Positions 17,235 to 25,486 of a DNA stretch of 64,000 nt are shown piece by piece. The notes below the pieces were generated by a model. The model was given only the letters and a program-made list of their open reading frames with translations. It ran no database searches and was not told where the DNA came from. The position numbers were made by a program, and so were the translations under genes. The stretch is from Beijerinckia sp. 28-YEA-48 (lineage in GTDB: Bacteria; Pseudomonadota; Alphaproteobacteria; Rhizobiales; Beijerinckiaceae), in NCBI RefSeq assembly GCF_900104955.1, contig NZ_FNSI01000001.1, forward strand, positions 3,506,001 to 3,570,000, written 5' to 3'. Each line of letters starts with the position of its first letter. Positions within the stretch are counted from its first letter, which is position 1.

Positions 17235-18233
17235 CTACTCTTTCTGTATCCCAACGAGGTCGATGATCTTCTGCCATTTGGGGATCTCGCGATCAATGAA
17301 CGCACGAAATTCGGCCGGACTGGTTTCCAAAGGGTCATATTCCGATCCCGCTCCGCCCATACGTTCTTTCAATGCCCCAGATTTTACACCCGCAACAATT
17401 CCCTCGTTTAATTTGGTGATGATTTCCTTCGGCGTCCCTGCGGGTGCCAAAAATCCCATCCATATTCCCATGTCGAATGTCGGCATTCCGTAGCTCGCGA
17501 TCGTGGGTATGTCGGGAGCCGCCTGAGCTGGTTCAGCACTCGTGACACCGAGTGTTTTAACCTGCCCGGCGCGAATGGAGCCAAGTACGGTTGTCGTAAA
17601 TGTCAGGTCGACATGGCCAGCTATGACGTCATTCAACACCGGAGCGGCGCCGGCATAGGGTACGTGCCGCATCGATAATCCCGCCAAGACGTTTAGCAAC
17701 TCGCCCGCCAAATGAGGCGTCGAGCCGATACCGACGGAAGCATAGGTGAATTTGTCGGGCGACTTCTTGGCAAGATCTATGAACTCGCGCAAAGAGTTTG
17801 CGGGAAAGCTCGGTCGCGTGATCAGATACTGAGGAGAATTGATGACGAGAGCTATGGGCTCGAAATCCTTGACCGGATCGTAAGGCAGATTCTTCTTAAG
17901 ACTGGGATTGATTGCCAGGCTGGTCGTACTGCCTAGTAGGAGCGTATAGCCATCCGGGTCGGCTTTAGCGACATTTCTTGCTCCGATGATTTGAGATGCG
18001 CCGGGCTTGTTCTCGATAATGAAAATGCCATTCATCTCTTTGGAGAGAACGTCAGCGACCGCTCGAGAGAGTACGTCGCCGGGCCCGCCGGCCGCATAGG
18101 GGACCACGATAGTGACCGGCCTGCTTCGACTGGGATAGTCTGTGGCGGCGTAGGATGGCGCAGCGCTAGTGAAGAGTGTCAGCATCAAAAACGCTAATCG
18201 TGCGCGTCCAGAACTATTGCCTCGTGGCCCCAT
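17235..18233 (-). CDS. Bug-family tripartite tricarboxylate transporter solute-binding protein
   Basis: A 332-residue periplasmic binding protein. The start at 18233 gives a signal peptide (hydrophobic 10-27, ending SYAATDYP), whereas the longer open frame has no signal. VTIVVPYAAGGPGDVLSRAV and DGYTLLLGS are the Bug signature regions. It has no TctA/TctB neighbours. It is divergent from the second lysR, with element copy 5 164 bases upstream. The presence of two Bug proteins under the same element suggests substrate sensing or delivery to a distant permease. Confidence 0.92.
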   Translation of the reverse strand: MGPRGNSSGRARLAFLMLTLFTSAAPSYAATDYPSRSRPVTIVVPYAAGGPGDVLSRAVADVLSKEMNGIFIIENKPGASQIIGARNVAKADPDGYTLLLGSTTSLAINPSLKKNLPYDPVKDFEPIALVINSPQYLITRPSFPANSLREFIDLAKKSPDKFTYASVGIGSTPHLAGELLNVLAGLSMRHVPYAGAAPVLNDVIAGHVDLTFTTTVLGSIRAGQVKTLGVTSAEPAQAAPDIPTIASYGMPTFDMGIWMGFLAPAGTPKEIITKLNEGIVAGVKSGALKERMGGAGSEYDPLETSPAEFRAFIDREIPKWQKIIDLVGIQKE

Positions 18234-18396
18234 GCTTATCTCTCTCCCCCCAATTATCCGCCACTCATTGATGGCCACTGCTTCATTTCCGACTGGCTTC
18301 CTTGGCCAACCGACCCCTCGAAAGCTCAAACTTCGCGCCACGGTGGATCTGGTCCAGGAAGCGCACTTGAGACCATTGAAGTGACTTCATATTGGA

Positions 18397-18444
18397 ATTA
18401 CAATGAATAAGAACGGAATAATTGATCACAGAACATGATATATC
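18397..18444 (+). promoter_or_regulatory. 48-bp LysR-type operator/promoter element, copy 5
   Basis: Begins ATTACAATGAATAAGAACGG and ends ACATGATATATC. As in copy 4, the lysR start codon (18435) lies inside it. Its left end faces the Bug gene. Confidence 0.72.
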
Positions 18445-19340
18445 CGCCCATCACCAAGCTGCGAACTTTTGTTGCGGTGGCCCAACAAGGAAGCTTCAGA
18501 CGAGCTGCTGAGCAGTTGCATCTGTCGCAGCCAGCTTTGAGCGCGCACATCCGGGCGCTAGAAGAGACGTTGCAGGTTTCGCTGTTTCATCGAACAACCC
18601 GAAGCGTTGTCCTAACAACCGAAGGCGCTCGGCTTCTCAGTGGAGCGCAAAGAGCATTCGATGCGCTAGATGCAGTTCTTTTGGATTTAAGCGAACAAGT
18701 CGCTCTGCTTCGTGGACGGGTCACCATAAGCTGCTTGCCGTCGATCGCTTATCACGTTTTGCCACGCGCTATTGCCGCGTTTGCCAAAATGCATCCAGAC
18801 GTCGACGTTCGTGTCTTTGATGAGCTGAACGTGGGACTATTACAGCGGGTGAAAGATCGGGATGCGGATTTCGGAGTTGGGCCGCAGCCAGAAGATGAGG
18901 TCGATCTGCAGTTTACGCCTCTGATCAGGGATCCATTTGTTGCGGTGGTGGCGAGATCTTATCCGCTGGCATCGAGAAAGAACCTGACCCTTCATGCTCT
19001 TTCTAAACTGCCCATTCTTGCGTTGAGACGAGGAACGAATATTCGCCATCAACTCGATCAGGCATTCGCACGCGCGAAGCTCGAGTTAAAGCCCGCCTAT
19101 GAATCGTCGCACCTAGCAGCGTTGAGCGGATTGGCCGAAGCGGGGTTGGGAGTCGCCCTCCTGCCGAGCATGACAATTCCGATGGTTGGTCGCCCGACGC
19201 TGTCAACAATCAGAGTTGTTTCGCCTGAGATCTATTCGGAGTTCGGCATTGTGCAGCGAAGGGATCAGGCTCACGGGCCTGCCACAGCCGCATTTTTGGA
19301 GACCCTTACGCACATATTGAAACAGAACAATCTGGGTTGA
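18435..19340 (+). CDS. LysR-family transcriptional regulator (copy B)
   Basis: A 301-residue LTTR of normal length with the same domain layout as copy A at 16149: HTH at about 4-63 (GSFRRAAEQLHLSQPALSAH), effector domain after residue 90. The HTH differs from copy A at only a few positions, so both regulators probably bind the same five elements. The effector domains differ more, for example at residues 148-200, so they could respond to different ligands. It is divergent from the Bug gene at 17235. Confidence 0.95.
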   Translation: MIYPPITKLRTFVAVAQQGSFRRAAEQLHLSQPALSAHIRALEETLQVSLFHRTTRSVVLTTEGARLLSGAQRAFDALDAVLLDLSEQVALLRGRVTISCLPSIAYHVLPRAIAAFAKMHPDVDVRVFDELNVGLLQRVKDRDADFGVGPQPEDEVDLQFTPLIRDPFVAVVARSYPLASRKNLTLHALSKLPILALRRGTNIRHQLDQAFARAKLELKPAYESSHLAALSGLAEAGLGVALLPSMTIPMVGRPTLSTIRVVSPEIYSEFGIVQRRDQAHGPATAAFLETLTHILKQNNLG

Positions 19341-19450
19341 CCCAATTACAATCGTTTGGAAGCCCCAAATGGGCCAGTGGGTTCGGATAGGAACGTCGCT
19401 CCGACGATCGAAAAGTCCCCTTGAGGCCAAGCGAGCGAAGCCATGCAAAT

Positions 19451-19473
19451 CGGGGCCATCGGCGACGGCCCCG
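19451..19473. terminator. hairpin between convergent lysR B and repeat-protein genes
   Basis: CGGGGCC and its complement GGCCCCG enclose nine bases. It sits just past the stop of the leftward 1557-residue gene and about 110 bases past lysR B. On the minus strand it is followed by ATTTG, a weak T-tract. Confidence 0.4.
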
Positions 19474-19478
19474 TTCGG

Positions 19479-22400
19479 CTAACTGTGCGTAATCTTGATG
19501 CCGCCGCTGCCATCTGAGGCGAAGCTGAAACTCCCCGTCCCCAATGTCGAATTTTGGAAGTCCAGGGTCGCGACCTGGTTGGAGCCATTGGTGATCTGGA
19601 GCATCCCGTTCGTGGGATTGTAAAGCAACGCCGCCCCAGTCGCCGAAAAGCTATGCAGATCGATTGTGTCTCCAGCGACAAAGTTTTCAAGCAGCGGTCC
19701 CGCATACGACGATCCGCCTACGCCGGTCCCGAACAAGGCCGCATTGTCAATCGTCAGCTGGCTGGCGCCGAGAAAATCGATTTGAGAATTGGCGGCGGCG
19801 TCGGCCGCGACTTCCAGCAAGCCGCCGGCTTGAAGATCAAACTGGCCGGTGCTCGTGGAGCTGACCGCAGTCGAGACATGAAGCGACCCCGCGACGACGA
19901 GGCTGCCATTGTCGGTAACGTTGGCGACCGAATTGGAGCCGGTCAGCGTCCAGTCGCCACCCGCATCGGCGATCAGCGTCTGGAAACCGCTGAATGAGCT
20001 TGAACCGATCGACCCGATGGAACCGGTCCCTGCGGTCAGCTCCAGCACGCCACCATTGCCGTTGACCGAGCCGCTGAAAACCGCGCCCGGATCAACGATC
20101 AGCCGATTGGCGCTGCTACTGACTGCGAAATCCACGGCGGAACTCGTCCCGGAGATTGTCCCGGCATTCTCAACGGTGCCGGCCACGCCAAGATAAACGC
20201 CGTATTGTCCACTAATGGAGCCATCGTTGATGACGTGGGCTGAGCCATTCGGGATATAGATGGCGGCAGGGCCATAGCCTCCACTGGTCGGCGCTTGAAT
20301 CACGGCGCCGGCATTATTTGTGACGCTCCCGCCTCCGAACAGGCCGATGGTGTCATCGAAGGACGATGTAATTCGCCCGCTGTTGATGATCGTACCGGCC
20401 GCGCCGTAGACGAAGATCGCGTCTTCCCCACCGGAGATGGAGCCGGAGTTGGATACACTCCCGCCGTCTTCTAGGTTCACGCCGTAACCGCCGGAGCCGC
20501 TGTATCCGGAAATTGAACCGGAATTGAGGATGCTGCTCCCCGCGCCTTGGAGCGAAATGCCATAGCGCTGGGATGAGGAAACAGTTCCGGCATTGTTGAT
20601 GGACCAAGCGGCCGAAGAATTTCCGTCGATTCCGTCGGCTCCGCTTGCCGTCGTCTTCACACTCCCCGCGCTGGCGATGGTTAATGGGTTACTTGAAGCC
20701 GACAGTGTGAACGGCCCGGTGACCGTGCTGCTGATCGTTTGGCCGCCGCCGCTGACGTTGACGGTGAACGTGTCGGTGGCCGCGGTCGAGGATGGGCCGC
20801 CGGACGCGGCCTGCGTCGCGGTGATGGTGTGGCTGGCGTTGCTCAACGGGCTTGTCGGCGTGTAGCTCCAGCTTCCGTTCGACTGCACCGTCGTCGTCAC
20901 CGCCGCGCTACCGTCGATCGACAGAGTGACCGTGTCGCTGGCGATGCCGGTCCCGGAAATCGTCGGCTTGGCCGTGGTCGTGTCGGTTGAGCCGTTCGCC
21001 GGGCTGGTGATCGTCGGCGCCGCTGGGCCAGACGCGATATTGACGGTGAACGTGTCGGTGGCTGCGGCTGAGGATGGCCCGCCGGACGCGGCCTGCGTCG
21101 CGGTGATGGTGTGGCTGGCGTTGCTCAACGGGCTTGTCGGCGTGTAGCTCCAGCTTCCGTTCGACTGCACCGTCGTCGTCACCGCCGCGCTACCGTCGAT
21201 CGACAGGGTGACCGTGTCGCTGGCGATGCCGGTCCCGGAAATCGTCGGCTCGGCCGTGGTCGTGTCGGTTGAGCCGCTCGCCGGGCTGGTGATCGTCGGC
21301 GCCGCCGTGGCGGACGCGACATTGACGGTGAACGTGTCGGTGGCCGCGGTCGAGGATGGCCCGCCGGACGCGGCCTGTGTCGCGGTGATGGTGTGGCTGG
21401 CGTTACTCAACGGACTTGTCGGCGTATAGCTCCAACTTCCGTTCGACTGCACCGTCGTCGTCACCAACGCGCCGCCGTCGATCGACAGGGTGACCGTGTC
21501 GCTGGCGATGCCGGTCCCGGAAATCGTCGGCTCGGCCGTGGTCGTGTCGGTTGAGCCGCTCGCCGGGCTGGTGATCGTCGGCGCCGCCGTGGCGGACGCG
21601 ACATTGACGGTGAACGTGTCGGTGGCCGCGGTCGAGGATGGCCCGCCGGACGCGGCCTGTGTCGCGGTGATGGTGTGGCTGGCGTTACTCAACGGACTTG
21701 TCGGCGTATAGCTCCAACTTCCGTTCGACTGCACCGTCGTCGTCACCAACGCGCCGCCGTCGATCGACAGGGTGACCGTGTCGCTGGCGATGCCGGCCCC
21801 GGAAATCGTCGGCTCGGCCGTGGTCGTGTCGGTTGAGCCGTTCGCCGGGCTGGTGATCGTCGGCGCCGCCGGAGCGGTGGATGAGCCAAGCGTGACGACG
21901 ATCCCCGTTCCTCCGTCCGAAGCCGCCAGAAGTTGGCCGGAGCCAAGTGTCGAAGCACTAAAATCGAGCGTCGCCGTTTGCGACGCGCTGTTGGTGATGG
22001 TCGCGACGCCGGTTGCGCTGTTGTAGGAAATCGCCGCGCCGGCGGCGGAAAAATTATGGATGTCGATAGTATCGCCAGCAACGAAATTCGAGAGAACGGG
22101 GCCGGAGAAGGAGGCCGCATTGTCGATAATCAGCTTGCCGCCGCTAGCGAAGCCGATCTGCGATGACGAAGTCGTATCCGACGCGACCTCAAGCGAGCCC
22201 GCGAGCTGAACCGCGGTGATTTGCAGCGCGCCGCTCAGCGCCCAGACAGCGCCGGGATCGACGACGAGCTGACTGAAGTTCTCGAAGCTTCCCGAGGTTC
22301 CGCCTATCGTTCCGCTGAGCGTTCCCGCCGCGCCGGAGCCAGACAGCTCCAAAACGCCATTGCCGCCGGAAACAAGTCCGGTGAACGTCGCGCCGGGCGC

Positions 22401-24152
22401 AACCACGACGCGATTGGAGGCGCTGCTGAAAGTCAGGTCGACGGCGTAGCTCGCGCCGGAGATCGTTCCTAGATTGGTGACGGTTGCGGCGGCGCCGGAG
22501 ACATAGACGCCATAGCTGCCGGTCGCCGAGATCTGGCCGGTCGCGCCATTGACGATTGCGCCGCCAGCTGTGAGGTAAAGTCCCGCGACGTTGCCGGAGA
22601 TCTGGCCCGTATTATCTATGGTGATGCCTGAGGCCGGCGAATAAATGCCGGCGGCCGACGTGCCGACGACGCCGGAAATCGTGCCGGCGTTGTTGATGAG
22701 CCAGGTCGTACCGGAGGGCGCATTGATCGCGTCGCTGGTGCCTGTCGAGGTGACGCTTCCCGTGCTGGTGATGGTCAGCGGATTGCTGGCCGAGGTCAAG
22801 TATAGGTTGCCGCTTGCCGTGCTGATCGTCTGACCGCCGCCCACATTGACGGTGAACGTATCGGTGGCGGCGGCCGAGGATGGCCCTCCGGACGCGGCCT
22901 GCGTCGCGGTGATGGTGTGGCTGGCGTTGCTCAACGGGCTTGTCGGCGTGTAGCTCCAGCTTCCGTTCGACTGCACCGTCGTCGTCACCGACGCGCCGCC
23001 GTCGATCGACATTGTGACCGTGTCGCCAGCGATGCCGGTCCCGGAAATCGTCGGCTCGGCCGTGGTCGTGTCGGTTGAACCGTTCGCCGGGCTGGTGATC
23101 GTCGGCGCCGCCGTGGCGGACGCGACATTGACGGTGAACGTGTCGGTGGCGGCGGCCGAGGATGGCCCGCCGGACGCGGCCTGTGTCGCGGTGATGGTGT
23201 GGCTGGCGTTACTCAACGGGCTTGTCGGCGTGTAGCTCCAGCTTCCGTTCGACTGCACCGTCGTCGTCACCAACGCACCGCCGTCGATCGACAGGGTGAC
23301 CGTGTCGCTGGCGATGCCGGTCCCGGAAATCGTCGGCTCGGCCGTGGTCGTGTCGGTTGAGCCGTTCGCCGGGCTAGTGATCGTCGGCACCGCCGGGCCG
23401 GACGCGGCTGGCGCGTTGTGCGCGGCGAAGACCTGCTGCAGGCTGGGCTCGTTGCTGATTGCGTTATCGCCATTTTGGGTACCCCAACTGTAAGCGATAT
23501 CGAAGGCTGGGGTAGGCACGTACTGGCCCCAGGTAGAAAGGATCTGCTGCTCCTGGGGCGCCGTCGGCAATGTGTAGGAGGACGCAAGCGAGCCTCCGCC
23601 AAATGCTTGGTATATCGGAACGATGTCAGCGAGCGGGATTCCCCCTGCCACGGCTGCGTTCACAGCGTCCGGGATCACACTTAAATTGTAACCGTTGCTC
23701 AATTGGGGCTGGACCGGCTGTGGACTGATCCCGAAAAGATCGACGTCAGTGTTCTGCGGATTGTAGAGATTGTAGACTGGGCTGGTGGGTGTGCCCGTGT
23801 TTTGAATCCACATGAATGTTATGGCGCCGGGCACGTTGGCGTGGATGTAATCAGCTTCAGCCTTGATGTTCGCCGCAGGGACCGTCGTGGGCTGATCGGC
23901 GATATAGAACCCATACAGTTTCGGGTTGCCGATGTATTGATTGACGGCAGCCTCGAAGGCAGGCGTCACACCGTCTGTCATGCCGAGATAGACGAGGCCC
24001 TCCACGCCTGCCGGTAGCGCATTGAGCGCATCAAGGGAACTCACATCCGCTAAATTGAAACCATCGGCGCCTGGCGCATAGGTCTCAACGCCGTTTGAAT
24101 CAACTAAGTTGCTGTTCGGCGCATAGTGAAGATTTGTGGAGGGCGCAGTCAT
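19479..24152 (-). CDS. large secreted Ig-like repeat protein with beta-helix-like segments
   Basis: A 1557-residue acidic, Ser/Thr/Gly-rich protein with almost no lysine or cysteine. Residues 1-240 look like a TIM-barrel glycoside-hydrolase-like domain (LYGFYIADQP, FMWIQNTGTP). Then come two bacterial Ig-like units (about 251-438), a Gly/Asn/Ser repeat region of passenger/beta-helix type (439-760), four more Ig units (761-1136) and a second such region to the end. The six Ig units are 94 residues each and almost identical. There is no N-terminal signal peptide and no C-terminal autotransporter barrel; the C-terminus (GGIKITHS) resembles type I-secreted rhizobial proteins. No secretion genes are nearby. 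A surface adhesin or matrix protein is the best guess. Confidence 0.85.
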   Translation of the reverse strand: MTAPSTNLHYAPNSNLVDSNGVETYAPGADGFNLADVSSLDALNALPAGVEGLVYLGMTDGVTPAFEAAVNQYIGNPKLYGFYIADQPTTVPAANIKAEADYIHANVPGAITFMWIQNTGTPTSPVYNLYNPQNTDVDLFGISPQPVQPQLSNGYNLSVIPDAVNAAVAGGIPLADIVPIYQAFGGGSLASSYTLPTAPQEQQILSTWGQYVPTPAFDIAYSWGTQNGDNAISNEPSLQQVFAAHNAPAASGPAVPTITSPANGSTDTTTAEPTISGTGIASDTVTLSIDGGALVTTTVQSNGSWSYTPTSPLSNASHTITATQAASGGPSSAAATDTFTVNVASATAAPTITSPANGSTDTTTAEPTISGTGIAGDTVTMSIDGGASVTTTVQSNGSWSYTPTSPLSNASHTITATQAASGGPSSAAATDTFTVNVGGGQTISTASGNLYLTSASNPLTITSTGSVTSTGTSDAINAPSGTTWLINNAGTISGVVGTSAAGIYSPASGITIDNTGQISGNVAGLYLTAGGAIVNGATGQISATGSYGVYVSGAAATVTNLGTISGASYAVDLTFSSASNRVVVAPGATFTGLVSGGNGVLELSGSGAAGTLSGTIGGTSGSFENFSQLVVDPGAVWALSGALQITAVQLAGSLEVASDTTSSSQIGFASGGKLIIDNAASFSGPVLSNFVAGDTIDIHNFSAAGAAISYNSATGVATITNSASQTATLDFSASTLGSGQLLAASDGGTGIVVTLGSSTAPAAPTITSPANGSTDTTTAEPTISGAGIASDTVTLSIDGGALVTTTVQSNGSWSYTPTSPLSNASHTITATQAASGGPSSTAATDTFTVNVASATAAPTITSPASGSTDTTTAEPTISGTGIASDTVTLSIDGGALVTTTVQSNGSWSYTPTSPLSNASHTITATQAASGGPSSTAATDTFTVNVASATAAPTITSPASGSTDTTTAEPTISGTGIASDTVTLSIDGSAAVTTTVQSNGSWSYTPTSPLSNASHTITATQAASGGPSSAAATDTFTVNIASGPAAPTITSPANGSTDTTTAKPTISGTGIASDTVTLSIDGSAAVTTTVQSNGSWSYTPTSPLSNASHTITATQAASGGPSSTAATDTFTVNVSGGGQTISSTVTGPFTLSASSNPLTIASAGSVKTTASGADGIDGNSSAAWSINNAGTVSSSQRYGISLQGAGSSILNSGSISGYSGSGGYGVNLEDGGSVSNSGSISGGEDAIFVYGAAGTIINSGRITSSFDDTIGLFGGGSVTNNAGAVIQAPTSGGYGPAAIYIPNGSAHVINDGSISGQYGVYLGVAGTVENAGTISGTSSAVDFAVSSSANRLIVDPGAVFSGSVNGNGGVLELTAGTGSIGSIGSSSFSGFQTLIADAGGDWTLTGSNSVANVTDNGSLVVAGSLHVSTAVSSTSTGQFDLQAGGLLEVAADAAANSQIDFLGASQLTIDNAALFGTGVGGSSYAGPLLENFVAGDTIDLHSFSATGAALLYNPTNGMLQITNGSNQVATLDFQNSTLGTGSFSFASDGSGGIKITHS
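20745..21872 (-). repeat. four tandem 282-bp Ig-domain repeats
   Basis: Four direct repeats of 282 bases inside the 1557-residue gene, nearly identical at DNA level including synonymous positions (for example the GTCGACGGC-type core recurs at 282-base steps). Each codes for one 94-residue unit starting APTITSPA and ending DTFTVNV. Boundaries are accurate to a few bases. DNA identity this high implies recent expansion or gene conversion. Confidence 0.88.
22837..23400 (-). repeat. two tandem 282-bp Ig-domain repeats
   Basis: Two further copies of the same 282-base unit nearer the N-terminus, separated from the four-copy block by about 960 bases coding for the first beta-helix-like region. The second copy has AGDTVTMSIDGGASV in place of ASDTVTLSIDGGALV. 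Confidence 0.87.
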
Positions 24153-24504
24153 CGATCTACTCCTTGCGGTGTCTCAGGATGGCTATTCAGAGTTTGAACA
24201 GCTGCGATGATCGCCCTCGCAAAACGCATCGCCCTGGCGCCGAATTGCGCCACCGTCCAAAGCTTGCGGCGCCGCCGAAGTGGAAGAATGTCGTTTCATA
24301 CGCATGGAGCCGGCCCTCGTAGCAGAGCGTCCCGCGTTGCAAACACGCACGACGTTCGGCCGTCGTCTCGAACGTCCGGCTACAGGCGTCGCGACGGCGG
24401 GTCGCAGGCCAGACCGATGATTGCGCGGTTCGGCAGCTTATTCAGTCCCTATTCCGGACGCGCCGACACCATTAATGGGTACCCATAATTGGTACCGAGG
24501 GGCT

Positions 24505-24678
24505 ATGCTCCGGTCGTTGAACGACAAATTACATTGTTACAAACCGCCAAAGCTTATCGAAAAAAATGTAATCGAAGCCGACTTCAACATAGGTGGAGAA
24601 TACTACGCCGTTAGGATCAACAGACGCTCGGAGCTGGCGGTATTTGAAGTGGTACTCCGAAAGAGGTATACCCCATAA
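24505..24678 (+). CDS. small hypothetical protein
   Basis: A 57-residue open frame starting MLRSLNDKLH with GAGGGG a few bases before the ATG. It is basic, has no hydrophobic segment and matches no family I recognise. It lies just before the MarR remnant, in DNA that looks partly decayed, so it may be chance. Confidence 0.25.
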   Translation: MLRSLNDKLHCYKPPKLIEKNVIEADFNIGGEYYAVRINRRSELAVFEVVLRKRYTP

Positions 24679-24690
24679 AGCAACGAACGG

Positions 24691-24856
24691 CAGGTCGGCG
24701 TTCACCTGGCCGACAGTGGCAAAGCCCTACAGCCGCAGGCGGCCTGTCTGATAAGCACCTTGCTGCAACGCTCGGAAATGACGGCCGAGGAACTCATCTC
24801 GCTCAACGCGCATTCAGATGCTTCGCAAAGCATTGACTGCTGCCAAGACCGATTAA
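24691..24856 (+). pseudogene. MarR-family regulator, C-terminal remnant
   Basis: One frame reads VGVHLADSGKAL...LLQRSEMTAEELISLNAH, the typical end of a MarR protein after the wing (T-x-x-G-x-x-L, then the last dimerisation helix). At about 24815 the frame shifts and the matching ending MLRKALTAAKTD and a stop continue in another frame. No N-terminal DNA-binding part is found upstream. The segment is therefore a truncated, frameshifted remnant. Confidence 0.5.
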
Positions 24857-24878
24857 GTTCGGCTCGTCGCCGATCCGC

Positions 24879-25454
24879 TTAGCGCGCGGGGCGGGGCGTC
24901 GGCTGAGCCGTTGAACCGGCGCCCAACGAGCGTTGCACCATAACGCTGTCGGACCAGCGGCCATATCGATAGGCGATCCCGCGCAGCAGACCGACCCTGT
25001 CGAAGCCAAACCTCTCGTGCAGACCGAGCGAGGCCAGGTTGTCGGCGTCGATATAGCCGATCAACTGGTGAAAGCCGGCAGCCGCACAGGCATCGATGAT
25101 CGCCTGCATCAGAAGCCGTCCGATCCCCCGGCCGAGATGCCCGTGATGCACGTAAATCGAGTGCTTGGCCGCGTAACGATAGGCAGGGCGCTTGCGGAAC
25201 GGGACGACATAGGCGTAGCCCACCACCTCGCCGTCGAGCGTCGCCACCAGATGCGGCAGGCGGTGGCTACGCAGGTTCTTACGCCGCTCCTTCAGATCGT
25301 CCGGCTCGGGCATCCCGCTATCCTCGACGCCCTCCTCGATGCCGCGGCGGATATGGCGACGATAAATCGCCATCATCGGCTCGACATCGCTATCGCGCGA
25401 GGGACGGATGACAATCGACGACACGTTTCCTGATGAATCGTTTTCCATGAGCAT
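24879..25454 (-). CDS. GNAT-family N-acetyltransferase (phosphinothricin acetyltransferase-like)
   Basis: A 191-residue acetyltransferase. The acetyl-CoA-binding motif A is seen in HHGHLGRGIGRLLMQ, preceded by the beta-4 strand HSIYV, with LHERFGFDRVGLLRG after it. It resembles the PAT/Bar-like GNAT subgroup that acetylates small amines or amino-acid analogues. It begins 32 bases downstream of the decarboxylase stop on the same strand, so it may be co-transcribed and acetylate the amine product; that link is inference. Confidence 0.88.
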   Translation of the reverse strand: MLMENDSSGNVSSIVIRPSRDSDVEPMMAIYRRHIRRGIEEGVEDSGMPEPDDLKERRKNLRSHRLPHLVATLDGEVVGYAYVVPFRKRPAYRYAAKHSIYVHHGHLGRGIGRLLMQAIIDACAAAGFHQLIGYIDADNLASLGLHERFGFDRVGLLRGIAYRYGRWSDSVMVQRSLGAGSTAQPTPRPAR

Positions 25455-25486
25455 AGTCAGTCTAGCGTGATCGGCCTTCTACCGCT

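Larger units (their letters stand above)
24153..24878. other. gene-poor spacer
   Basis: About 725 bases between the repeat-protein gene and the GNAT gene. It holds a possible 57-residue open frame (24505-24678) and a decayed MarR C-terminus (24691-24856). The first 250 bases, which should contain the promoter of the repeat-protein gene, show no feature I can name. Confidence 0.5.

Noticed and set aside
19344..19360. CAATTACAATCG after lysR B as a sixth copy of the 48-bp element
   Set aside because: Only about eight bases match and the dyad part is absent.
20926..23235. Repeated plus-strand frames of about 73 codons opposite the repeat protein
   Set aside because: They are antisense shadows of the identical Ig units and have no own features.
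20745..23400. Regular direct repeats reminiscent of a CRISPR or satellite array
   Set aside because: The 282-base period keeps one open frame coding for Ig-like domains inside the 1557-residue gene.
24460..24500. GGGTACCCATAATTGGTACC as part of a tRNA or att site
   Set aside because: No cloverleaf can be drawn and no integrase or second copy is seen.
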